A stretch of DNA of 64,000 nucleotides from Pseudomonas reinekei (GTDB taxonomy: Bacteria; Pseudomonadota; Gammaproteobacteria; Pseudomonadales; Pseudomonadaceae), in assembly GCF_001945365.1 (NCBI RefSeq), contig NZ_MSTQ01000014.1, positions 1 through 64,000 of the forward strand, given 5' to 3'. Below the pieces are notes generated by a model that worked only from the letters and a program-made list of their open reading frames with translations, did no database searches and was not told where the DNA came from. Position 1 is the stretch's first letter, and each line of letters begins with the position of its first letter. Made by a program: the position numbers and the translations under genes. Positions 1-20,400 of the stretch are shown one piece after another.

Positions 1-1417
1 ATGGCAGCACACCATCCAGAAAACCATCGGTCAGGGTCAGCAGTTCTTCGCCGGTGACCAGCGACACCGGGCAGCCGTGGGTGGCAGTGCGCTCGGCGGA
101 ATCGGCGCTGTCGCCGTTGGGGTTTTTTGCCTGGGCCGGGGTATCGTCGAAGGGTTCATGCCGGCCCAGCCGTGTTTTTGCCTCGGACTTGCTCCGAGCA
201 ATCGCCAGCGGATTGTCCACCCGGACATCCGCCGCGCCTGCCTTGCTGATCTGCAACGAAACCGCGGGCGCAGGTCTCAACGCCGCGCTTTGCGCATTGA
301 TCAGCAACGGTTTGAGGGTGTTCGCGTGGGCGCTAAGGTCAGACCGGCCCGTCAATTGCGCCAAGCGTAAACTTGCCGCTGCCAGCCATCGTCGGGCGCG
401 TTCGGACTTGATCTTGTTGAGCACCTTGGCGCTCATGCCTAACTTCAGGCCCGTAGGACCCAACAAGCGCACCAGCAGGAAACTGATCAGCAGCTCTGTA
501 CGAATTTCCGCTACGACTTCAGCCATGTACTGCGGCGGCAGCATTCGCAGCCAGCTGGTGAAAGCCGCCAGATGAATGAACACCAACGGTTCGTCGCTCA
601 ACACCAGCAGCACGTTGGCGATGGCTTCGGCCGAAGCGTTCAGGAGCTTTTGCAGTTCAGCTTCGGTCAGGTACGCAAGGAGCTTCGCGCTGTTGGCCTG
701 CAGGTCGGAGATCAGGCCGTAGAGCTGCTTTACGTCATCCCACAAACCGTGAAGGGCGTTGTCGACACCCCGCCAATCCGCGCGTTGCAACATGCCATAG
801 CGTTCAGTGAAATCCGCTTCGGCAAACCCGGCCCACAGCGGTTGAAACTCGCTGTTCCACTCGTTACGCAGCCAGCCTTCCAGCTCACTCAGCACGCCTT
901 GATAGGAGTCGTAGAGCGCCGTGATGTGCGCGGTGGTGACGTTGGGATAGAAGGTGATGCGATAGCGATTGCCGCGCCAGCATTCGGGAATCTCCAGGAT
1001 GCCGCCGAGGCCGATGGTTTTGTGGATGGGATCGCCAAATGTGGGACCGCTTCGGTCCTCTGTCAGTAGCGGTTCAAGCGTCACTGGCGTGTTGCCGATC
1101 GGCACGAAGCGCGCGGCTTCAAACAGATGCACCAGCGTCAGCGGACCGCTGGCGGGGCAGGTGGCGACGGTGGAACTGATGGGCGAAGTCGAATGCTTCG
1201 GCGCAGTGAGGCGCACGTCGTTGCCGACCTTGAACACTTGCTCGACATCCAGCGTCCCGCCGGACCAGAAGTTTTCCGCCCAGGTGTCATAGGAATTGAG
1301 GCTGAGGCGAAAATCGCTGAGCAGCGCTTCGATGTCCGGCTGCTGCGGGTTCAACGCCGCCATCACCAGCAAACCGATGGTGTTGTTCAGGGCTAGCAGC
1401 TTGTCGGGATCAAACAT
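1..1417 (-). CDS. Rhs/YD-repeat family protein, amino-terminal part (cut by window edge)
   Basis: Reading the minus strand from the ATG at 1417 gives an open frame of about 472 codons to the window edge with no stop. The protein begins MFDPDKLLALNNTIGLL and has a long non-repeat amino-terminal region. Near the edge it contains CPVSLVTGEELLTLTDG, which closely resembles the conserved entry motif (PVS.VTGEELL..TD) seen just before the YD-repeat shell of Pseudomonas Rhs proteins. Rhs proteins form a hollow shell around a carboxy-terminal toxin and are commonly delivered by type VI secretion. The repeats, the toxin tip and any immunity gene lie outside the window, so toxin identity cannot be judged. 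An AGGCG-like ribosome site sits about 10 bases upstream of the ATG. No PAAR or VgrG gene is visible on this side. Family call is good; secretion route is inference. Confidence 0.8.
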   Translation of the reverse strand, partial: MFDPDKLLALNNTIGLLVMAALNPQQPDIEALLSDFRLSLNSYDTWAENFWSGGTLDVEQVFKVGNDVRLTAPKHSTSPISSTVATCPASGPLTLVHLFEAARFVPIGNTPVTLEPLLTEDRSGPTFGDPIHKTIGLGGILEIPECWRGNRYRITFYPNVTTAHITALYDSYQGVLSELEGWLRNEWNSEFQPLWAGFAEADFTERYGMLQRADWRGVDNALHGLWDDVKQLYGLISDLQANSAKLLAYLTEAELQKLLNASAEAIANVLLVLSDEPLVFIHLAAFTSWLRMLPPQYMAEVVAEIRTELLISFLLVRLLGPTGLKLGMSAKVLNKIKSERARRWLAAASLRLAQLTGRSDLSAHANTLKPLLINAQSAALRPAPAVSLQISKAGAADVRVDNPLAIARSKSEAKTRLGRHEPFDDTPAQAKNPNGDSADSAERTATHGCPVSLVTGEELLTLTDGFLDGVLP

Positions 1418-1661
1418 TCGCGCAATTTCGCCTGGTTGAATGGGCGAGAAACTGTGCGTTGGATCGGTCGAGAAAGAAGTCGGGAAAGGAGGTGTTTGCT
1501 GTAGGGCGAATCGCTAAACCATCGACGTCACTTCGTCATCGGGCGGGTTTTGCCCGTTGCTCTTGGGCTGCGGTGCTCGCTATGCTGCTGAAACCTTTAA
1601 TCCATCACGGAGCCGGCCGCGCCTGAGCCGCCTGGATTTCGTTTAATACGGATCAGATGCG

Positions 1662-2354
1662 ATGAATGCACCGCTGAAATTCGGCCCGATCAAGGCCGTG
1701 ATTTTCGATATGGACGGCTTGTTGCTGGACACCGAGGGCATTTACACCGAAGTCACGGCAACGATTGCCGCTCGCTACGGGCGCACGTTCGACTGGAGCA
1801 TCAAACAGAACATCATCGGTCGTGGGGCCGGTGACCTCGCGCGTTACGTGGTTGAGGCGCTTGATCTGCCGATCAGTGCCGAAGAGTTTCTGGTGATCCG
1901 CGAACCGCTCATGCGTGAGCGCTTTCCTACAGCGCAGGCGATGCCTGGCGCACAGCAGCTGGTTCGGCATCTGAAGGCTCACAACATCCCGATTGCAGTG
2001 GGCACCAGTTCTTCGAGCCTGTCGTTTGGTCAGAAAACCACGTTGCACCGCGACTGGTTCGCCTTGTTCGACTTCGTCGTGACTGCCGATGACCCGGAAG
2101 TGGGTGCGGCCAAGCCAGCCCCGGATATCTTCCTCACCGCCGCGCGGCGCCTGGGTATTGCCCCTGAGGATTGCCTGGTGTTCGAAGATTCACCGTTCGG
2201 CGTCACGGCGGCGAAAGCGGCAGGGATGACGGCGATTGCGATTCCGGATGCGGCCATGGCCGACGAAAAATACGCACACGCCGATGGCATTCTTCGTACG
2301 CTCAAAGCCTTCACGCCAAGCGCGTTTGGCCTGCCGGCGCTGGAGTGGGCCTGA
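1662..2354 (+). CDS. HAD-superfamily phosphatase (beta-phosphoglucomutase/pseudouridine-phosphatase type)
   Basis: A 230-aa protein of usual length for subfamily IA HAD hydrolases. All four HAD motifs are visible: motif I DMDGLLLDTEG with both catalytic aspartates near residues 17 and 19, motif II as VGTSSSS near residue 113, motif III lysine in KPAPDIF near residue 147, and motif IV as FEDSPFG near residue 172. The helical cap lies between motif I and motif II (about residues 30-90). It should hydrolyse a small phosphorylated metabolite in the cytoplasm; the substrate cannot be read from the sequence, though related proteins act on sugar phosphates or pseudouridine-5'-phosphate. It stands alone between the rhs gene and the pyoverdine block and has no evident link to either. 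Confidence 0.88.
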   Translation: MNAPLKFGPIKAVIFDMDGLLLDTEGIYTEVTATIAARYGRTFDWSIKQNIIGRGAGDLARYVVEALDLPISAEEFLVIREPLMRERFPTAQAMPGAQQLVRHLKAHNIPIAVGTSSSSLSFGQKTTLHRDWFALFDFVVTADDPEVGAAKPAPDIFLTAARRLGIAPEDCLVFEDSPFGVTAAKAAGMTAIAIPDAAMADEKYAHADGILRTLKAFTPSAFGLPALEWA

Positions 2355-2397
2355 CGAAAGATGTGCTGAGCAAATGTCTTCTCATTTGATCGGCGAC

Positions 2398-2421
2398 TAA
2401 TTCAAGACGTACTTCATCCGT
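2398..2421 (+). promoter_or_regulatory. Probable PvdS (iron-starvation) box upstream of the pvdG-like thioesterase
   Basis: TAATT at 2398-2402, 16 bases, then CGT at 2419-2421. PvdS promoters read TAAAT-N16/17-CGT, so this has one mismatch in the -35 element and exact spacing. It lies about 33 bases before the GTG start of the thioesterase. Confidence 0.6.
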
Positions 2422-2453
2422 TCTCTTTACAGACAACTTTTGAGGTGCGTCCG

Positions 2454-3188
2454 GTGACCCCGCTGACATTGCTGTGCCTGCCTTACTCTGGCGCGAGCGC
2501 CATGGTCTACAGCCGCTGGCGGCGCAAGTTGCCGGAGTGGATCAAGTTGCAACCGGTGGATTTGCCGGGACGTGGCGCGCGTTACGGCGAGCCTTTGCAC
2601 ACCGACATGCGCCGCCTGGCGCTGCAACTGGCCCACGAACAAAAAGCCATGCTCAGGGCGCCTTATGCAGTGTTCGGCCATAGCCTGGGCGCATTACTGG
2701 CCTGCGAGATGGCCCATGCGTTTCGCTCGCTGGGCGTTCCGGAGCCGGTGGCGCTGTTCGCCTCGGGCACCGCCGCGCCGACCATGCGCCTGGACTACGA
2801 CCGCGGTTTTGCCGATCCGAAAACCGATGCCGAACTGATCGAGCAGCTGCGCATCCTCAACGGCACCAGCGAGGAAGTGCTGGCCAACGAAGAGCTGATG
2901 AGCCTGACCCTGCCGATCCTGCGCGCCGACTTCCAGTTGTGCGGGCGCTTCGAGCCTGTCCAGCGCCCGCTGCTCAAATGCCCGGTGCACGTACTGGGCG
3001 GCAAGGCCGACCGCGCCACCAGCGAACAATTGATCGGCTGGAGCCAGGAAACCCACGGCAGCTTTTCCGTGGACATGTTCGCTGGCGGGCACTTCTTCAT
3101 CCATGAACATGAAGCCAGGGTGCTGCGGGTGATCAAGGATCAGCTGGAGGTTCATCATCGGCGGCACGCCATGGTTGCTGTGGGATAA
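2454..3188 (+). CDS. pvdG: Type II thioesterase of pyoverdine synthesis (PvdG-like)
   Basis: Stand-alone alpha/beta-hydrolase thioesterase, 244 aa from the GTG at 2454. That start is preferred over an in-frame GTG at 2445 because GAGG at 2442-2445 lies 8 bases before it. The sequence shows CLPYSGASAMVYSRWRR near the amino end (typical of PvdG and GrsT-type enzymes), a DLPGRG segment, the nucleophile elbow GHSLGA near residue 73, and a late GGHFFIHEH histidine motif. Type II thioesterases free carrier domains blocked by wrong acyl or aminoacyl groups. In P. aeruginosa pvdG sits next to pvdL and pvdS; here it directly precedes a different synthetase gene, with a REP doublet in between and its own PvdS-like box. 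Confidence 0.85.
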   Translation: MTPLTLLCLPYSGASAMVYSRWRRKLPEWIKLQPVDLPGRGARYGEPLHTDMRRLALQLAHEQKAMLRAPYAVFGHSLGALLACEMAHAFRSLGVPEPVALFASGTAAPTMRLDYDRGFADPKTDAELIEQLRILNGTSEEVLANEELMSLTLPILRADFQLCGRFEPVQRPLLKCPVHVLGGKADRATSEQLIGWSQETHGSFSVDMFAGGHFFIHEHEARVLRVIKDQLEVHHRRHAMVAVG

Positions 3189-3211
3189 CCCCATCTCAAA
3201 TATCACTCAAT

Positions 3212-3305
3212 CCCTGTGGGAGCGAGCCTGCTCGCGATAGCGGTGTGTCAGACAACATTGATGTCGACTGACACTGCCTCATCGCGAGCAGGCTCGCTCC
3301 CACAG
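3212..3305. repeat. REP doublet (REPIN-like inverted repeat)
   Basis: Outer arms read TGGGAGCGAGCCTGCTCGCG and its reverse complement, separated by a variable spacer that can itself pair partly (ATGTCGACTGACA region). Non-coding, between the thioesterase and the first synthetase. Confidence 0.9.
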
Positions 3306-3354
3306 TGGTTTTCAGCGTTCTGAAATCTCCCTTCTGATAGTTGTTCTCATTCGC

Positions 3355-3377
3355 TAATTTTTCCGGCCTGCATTCGT
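3355..3377 (+). promoter_or_regulatory. Possible PvdS box upstream of the first synthetase
   Basis: TAATT at 3355-3359 and CGT at 3375-3377 with 15 bases between them, one less than the strict boxes elsewhere in the window. A 13 of 19 match to the Fur consensus lies just upstream at 3336-3354. The placement, 55 bases before the ATG at 3432, suits a promoter. Both motifs are imperfect. Confidence 0.45.
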
Positions 3378-3431
3378 TTTATAGGGACGACGTGCCTTTG
3401 TGCTTCCCGCCACTGATCCGGATACCCAGAA

Positions 3432-14425
<10,994 letters not shown>

Positions 14426-14426
<1 letters not shown>

Positions 14427-17400
14427 TGGAACACACCACCGCCATGCGTATCGCCACGCGCTTCGCCGGCCTGCCCGCCGACAAGCGCGGTGAGTTTCTG
14501 ACAAAAATGCAGGAGCAGGGTGTGAGCTTCGGCCAACTGCCGATTCCAGCCGCCGCCGAGCCGCAAGCAACCTTTGAGCTGTCCTACGCGCAGCAACGCC
14601 AATGGTTCCTCTGGCAGCTCGATCCACAGAGTTCGGCGTACAACATTCCAGCGGTGCTGCGCCTGCACGGTCGGCTAAATGTCGCGGCGCTGCAGCAGAG
14701 TTTCGATGTGTTGCTGGAGCGGCACCAGAGCCTGCGCAGCCGTTTCGTCGAGGATGACGGCCAGGTGCTGCAAACGCTGGCGGCGTTCACTTCGCTGTCC
14801 ATCGAACAGCACGATTTGCGCGACGAGCCTGTCGCACAGCGCTTCGAAGCCGCGATGAAAAAGGTCGAGCAGCAGATCGCCCGGCTGTTCGACCTGCAGC
14901 ACGGCCCGCTGCTGCGCGTCAGCCTGCTGCAACTGGATGCCGAGGACCACGTGCTGGTGCTGACCCTGCACCACATCGTCACCGATGGCTGGTCGATGGG
15001 TGTATTGGTCGAAGAATTTTCCCGCCTCTACGCCGCCCATTGCCAAGGGCAGAACGCTGCGCTGGAGGCGCTGCCGATCCAGTATTCGGATTACGCCGCA
15101 TGGCAACGCCGCTGGATGGAAGCGGGTGAGCTGGAGCGTCAACTGAACTGGTGGCGCGAACAACTCGGCAGCGAACAACCACTGCTGGAACTGCCGACGG
15201 ATCGCCCGCGCCCGGCACAACCAAGCCAACGCGGTGCGCGCCTGGATTTTGCCCTCGACGCGGATCTGTCCAGCGGTTTGATGGCTTTGGCCAAGCAGCG
15301 AGGCGTGACGCCGTTCATGTTGTTGCTCGCCAGTTTCCAGGCCTTGCTCTATCGCTACAGCGGTCAGGCTGATCTGCGTATCGGTGTGCCGATCGGCAAT
15401 CGTAATCGCGCCGAATCCCGTGGCCTGATCGGCTTCTTCGTTAACACTCAGGTGATGCGCGCCAAACTCGACGGGCGCCTGCCGTTCAGTCAGTTGCTGG
15501 AACAAACCCGCGTCACTTCGCTGGGTGCCCAGGATTACCAGGACTTGCCGTTCGAGCGTCTGGTGCAGGCGTTGCAAGGCGAACGCAGCCTCAGCCACAG
15601 CCCGTTGTTCCAGGTGATGTTCAACCACCAGCAAGCCAGGCCGGCGGCGGTCAGCGGTTTGCTGGCGGGGCTGCGGGTCGAGGCGCTGAATGCCACAGCA
15701 CAGACCACCCAGTTCGACCTGCAACTCGACACCCAGGAAGAGGGCGACAAACTGTTCGCCAGCCTGACCTACGCCACCGACCTGTTCGACGCCGAGCGCA
15801 TCGAGCATCTGGCCCGGCATTGGCGCAACCTGTTGGCCGGGGTGCTGGCGAACCCGCAAACCCCGCTGGCCGAACTGCCGCTGCTGGATGCCGACGAGCG
15901 TCTGCGCATGCTCGATGACCTCAATGACACGGCGCAGGTCTATCCGGGCGAAGTTTGCGCGCAGCGACATTTCGAAGCGCGGGTGCGGGAAAATCCCCAG
16001 GCAACCGCGTTGGTGTTCCAGGGCGAATCCCTGAGTTATGCACAGCTGAACCTGCGCGCCAATCGCCTGGCCCATCACCTGCGCGCGCAAGGTGTCGGCC
16101 CGGACGTGATCGTCGGGATCGCTTGCGACCGTTCGTTCGAAATGGTCGTCGGCCTGTTGGCGATTCTCAAGGCTGGTGGCGCCTATGTGCCGCTGGACCC
16201 GGAGTATCCGCTGGATCGCCTGAGCGACATGATCGAAGACAGCGGCATTGCGCTGTTGCTGACCCAAGCGCATTTGCTGGCGCAACTGCCGACGCCGGAC
16301 AGCGTGCGCACCTTGTGCCTGCATGCCGATGCCGATTGGCTCAGCGACCTGCCGGGCAGCGATCTGCCGAACCTTGCTGTGGCAGAAAACCTTGCCTACA
16401 TGATCTACACCTCCGGGTCGACCGGTAAGCCCAAGGGCGCGGGCAACCGCCATGTGGCGTTGCACAACCGCATCGAGTGGATGCAGCAAGCCTACAACCT
16501 GCTGCCATCGGACCGCGTGCTGCAAAAGACGCCGTTCAGTTTCGACGTGTCGGTGTGGGAGTTTTTCTGGCCGTTGATGAAAGGCGCCACGCTGGTGATA
16601 CCCGCACCGGGCGAGCATCGCGACCCGCAACGCCTCGCCGCATTGATCGTCGAGCAGTCGGTCACCACGCTGCACTTCGTGCCTTCGATGCTCTCGGCGT
16701 TCATCGGCGCTGACGAAGCACAGGCCTGCACCTCGCTGACCCGGATTATTTGCAGCGGTGAAGCGCTGCCGATGGAACTGCAACGCCAGACCCTGCGCAG
16801 CCTGCCGCAAGCCCAGCTGTACAACCTGTATGGCCCGACCGAAGCGGCCATCGACGTGACGCACTGGACCTGCGTGGAAGAAGGGCGCGACAGCGTGCCG
16901 ATTGGTCGTCCGATCGCCAACCTGCGCACCTGCATCCTCGACGATGAACTGCAAGTATTGCCGCTGGGCGCGGTGGGCGAGTTGTACTTGGGCGGCATCG
17001 GTCTGGCCCGGGGTTATCACCGTCGTAGCGCATTGACTGCCGAGCGTTTCGTGGCCGATCCGTTCGGCAGCGGCGAGCGTTTGTACCGCACCGGCGACCT
17101 GGCGCGTTATCGCGCTGACGGCGCCATCGATTACTGCGGACGCATCGACCACCAAGTGAAGATCCGCGGCCTGCGCATCGAACTGGGGGAAATCGAAGTA
17201 CGCCTGCAAGAACATGCCGACGTGCAGGACGCCGTGGTCCTGGCCCTCGACGGGCCGAGCGGCAAGCAACTGGTGGCCTACATCGTGCCGCAGGATCGCG
17301 CGTTGGTCGGCGCCGATGCCGACCGGCAAGGCGCGTGGCGCGAAACCCTGAAAAGCCATTTGCTCGGCAGCCTGCCGGATTACATGGTGCCGGCGCAGAC

Positions 17401-20400
17401 CTTGCTGATTGAGCACATGCCGCTGAGCCCCAACGGCAAACTGGACCGCAAACGCCTGCCGGCGCCCACCGCTCAGGTCAGCCAGCGCGCATTCGAAGCT
17501 CCGCGCAGCGCCCATGAACAGGTGCTGGCACAGATCTGGCAGGACGTGCTGGGTATTGAACAGGTTGGGCGGCAGGACAACTTCTTCGAACTGGGCGGCG
17601 ATTCGATCATCTCGATTCAAGTGGTCAGCCGCGCCCGTCGCGCCGGCCTGAGCCTGCAACCGCGCGACCTGTTCCAGCAGCAGACCCTGCAAGCCCTGGC
17701 TGCCGTGGTGAAAGAGCAGGCGGCACCGCTGGCGCAACAAGGTCCGGTGGATGGCGTGCAAACACTCACGCCGATCCAGCGCTGGTTCTTCGAAGAGCCG
17801 ATCCCGCAACGCGCGCACTGGAACCAGGCGCTGTTGCTGACACCGCGCGAAACCCTCGAATTGCCGCGTCTGCAAGGCGCCTTGCAACGTGTGCTCAAGC
17901 AACACGATGCCTTGCGTTTGCGCTTCAGTCAGGTTGAAGGCCAATGGTCGGCGCGCTACGTCGGCGCCGACAGTGCCGACGTCATCGACATGCTCTGGAC
18001 CGCTCGCGTCGCCTGCGATGCCTCGCTGGAAGCTGTGTGCGAAGAAGCCCAGCGCAGCCTCAGTCTGCAAGACGGGCCGCTGCTGCGGGTGGCGCTGATC
18101 GCCCGGGCCGATGGTTCGCAGCGTTTGCTGCTGGTGATCCACCATTTGGCGGTGGACGGGGTGTCGTGGCGGGTGTTGCTGGAGGATCTGCAGGCCGCCT
18201 ATCAAGGTGAAGAACTGCCGCCGAAGAGCAGCGCTTTCCAGGCCTGGGCGGACAAGCTCGACGCTTACGCACGCTCTGAAACTGCCGCCAGCGAATTGAA
18301 CGGGTGGCAAGCGCAACTCGCCGGGGCCAGCGATACACTGCCGGTGGCCAACCCGCAAGCGAGTCAGGCCGGGCATTTACGTCAAAGCGTGAGCATCGGC
18401 CTGGACCGCGAGCAGACCCGCCAATTGCTGCAACAAGCGCCGGCGATCTACCGCACCCAGGTCAACGACCTGCTGCTGACCGCATTGGCCCGTACGCTCA
18501 GCCGCTGGACTGGCCACCCATCGGCGCTGATTCAGCTCGAAGGTCATGGCCGCGAAGAACTGTTCGACGACATCGACCTGACCCGCACCGTCGGCTGGTT
18601 CTCCAGCCTGTTCCCCGTGCACCTGACACCGACCGCCGAGCTCGGTGCTTCGATCAAGGCCATCAAGCAACAACTGCGCGACATTCCCGGTAAAGGCCTG
18701 GGCTATGGCCTGTTGCGCTACATGGGCGATGCGGCCGCGCAAACGGCATTGGCCGCTTTGCCGCAGGCGCGGGTGACGTTCAACTATCTCGGCCAGTTCG
18801 ACCAGAGCTTTGCCGAGGACGCACTGTTCACCCCGGCCAAGGAGTCCAGCGGCGCCGCGCAATCGACGGACGCGCCGCTGCCGAACTGGCTGTCGGTGGA
18901 CGGCCAGGTCTATGGCGGCGAGCTGAAACTCGACTGGACCTTCAGCCGCGAATGCTTCGAACTGCGCGAGATTGAAGCCCTGGCCATCGATTTTCGCGCT
19001 GAACTGTTGGCGCTGATCGACCATTGCTTGAGCGACGGCGCTGGCGGTGTGACCCCGGTGGACTTTCCGCTGGCGCGCCTGAGCCAGGCGCAACTGGATG
19101 GGCTGCCGGTGCCACCGGCGCAGATCGAAGACGTCTATCCGCTGTCGCCGATGCAGGCCGGTTTGCTGTTCCACAGCCTCTACGAGTCGGCGTCCGGTGC
19201 GTACGTGAATCAACTGAGCGTCGAGGCCCGTGGCCTCGATGCCGAACATCTGGGCCGAGCGTGGCAAGCGGTGCTCGACAGCCACGCGATCCTGCGCAGC
19301 AGCTTCCACTTCCCGCAAGGTTTTGAAGCGCCGGTGCAATTGGTGCACCGCCATCTGCAATTGCCGCTGACCTGCCTGGACTGGCGCGGGTGCGACGATC
19401 AGGCACACGCGCTGGCGCAGTTGATCGACAGCGAACGCCTGCAACTCGATTCGACCCAAGCGCCGCTGATGCGCCTGACGCTGGTGCGTCTGGACGACGA
19501 GCGTCAGCAACTGATCTACACCCACCATCACCTGTTGCTCGACGGCTGGAGTAACTCGCTGTTGTTGAGCGAAGTTCTGCAGCGTTACGCCGGACAAGAA
19601 GTAAAAGCGCCCAGCGGACGTTTCGCCGACTACATCGGCTGGCTGCAACGTCAGGATGCCGACGCGGACGAGGCTTTCTGGCGCGGGCAACTGGCGACGC
19701 TGGACAACCCGACGCTGCTGGCCCAGAGCCTGGCCCATGTCGGGGTCAAGCATCCGTCGCAGGCGCAGTTTGCCGACCATCGCCAGACCTTCGATGTCGC
19801 CACCAGCAAACGCTTCAGCGACTTTGCCCGCCAGCAGAAAGTCACGCTCAACACCTTGGTGCAAGGTGCGTGGGTACTGCTGCTGCAACGCTACAGCGGC
19901 CAGCGCAGCGTAGCGTTTGGCGCGACTGTAGCGGGGCGTCCGGTGGACTTGCCGGGGGCCGAAAACCAGCTCGGTCTGTTCATCAACACCTTGCCGGTGA
20001 TCAGCCGCCCGGACGCCGTGGAAAGCGTCGAGCAATGGCTGAGCCGTTTGCAGGCGCAGAACCTTGAACTGCGCGAACACGAATTCACCGCCCTCGGTGA
20101 CATTCAGCGCTGGGCCGGGCGTGCCGGAGAGCCATTGTTCGACAGCCTGCTGGTGTTCGAAAACTTCCCGGTGGCCGAAGCCCTGCAACAAAGTGCGCCG
20201 GCCGGGTTGAGCTTCTCGATCCCGCAGAACCACGAACGCACCAACTTCCCGCTGACCCTGGCAGCCACCGCTGAAAATCAGCTGAGCCTGAACTGGAGCT
20301 ACCAGTGCAGCCACTTCAGCAGCACCGCCATTGCGCGCATGAGTGAGCATCTGACCGCGTTGCTGATGGCGATGGTCGCCGCGCCTCAAGCGGCGTTGAG

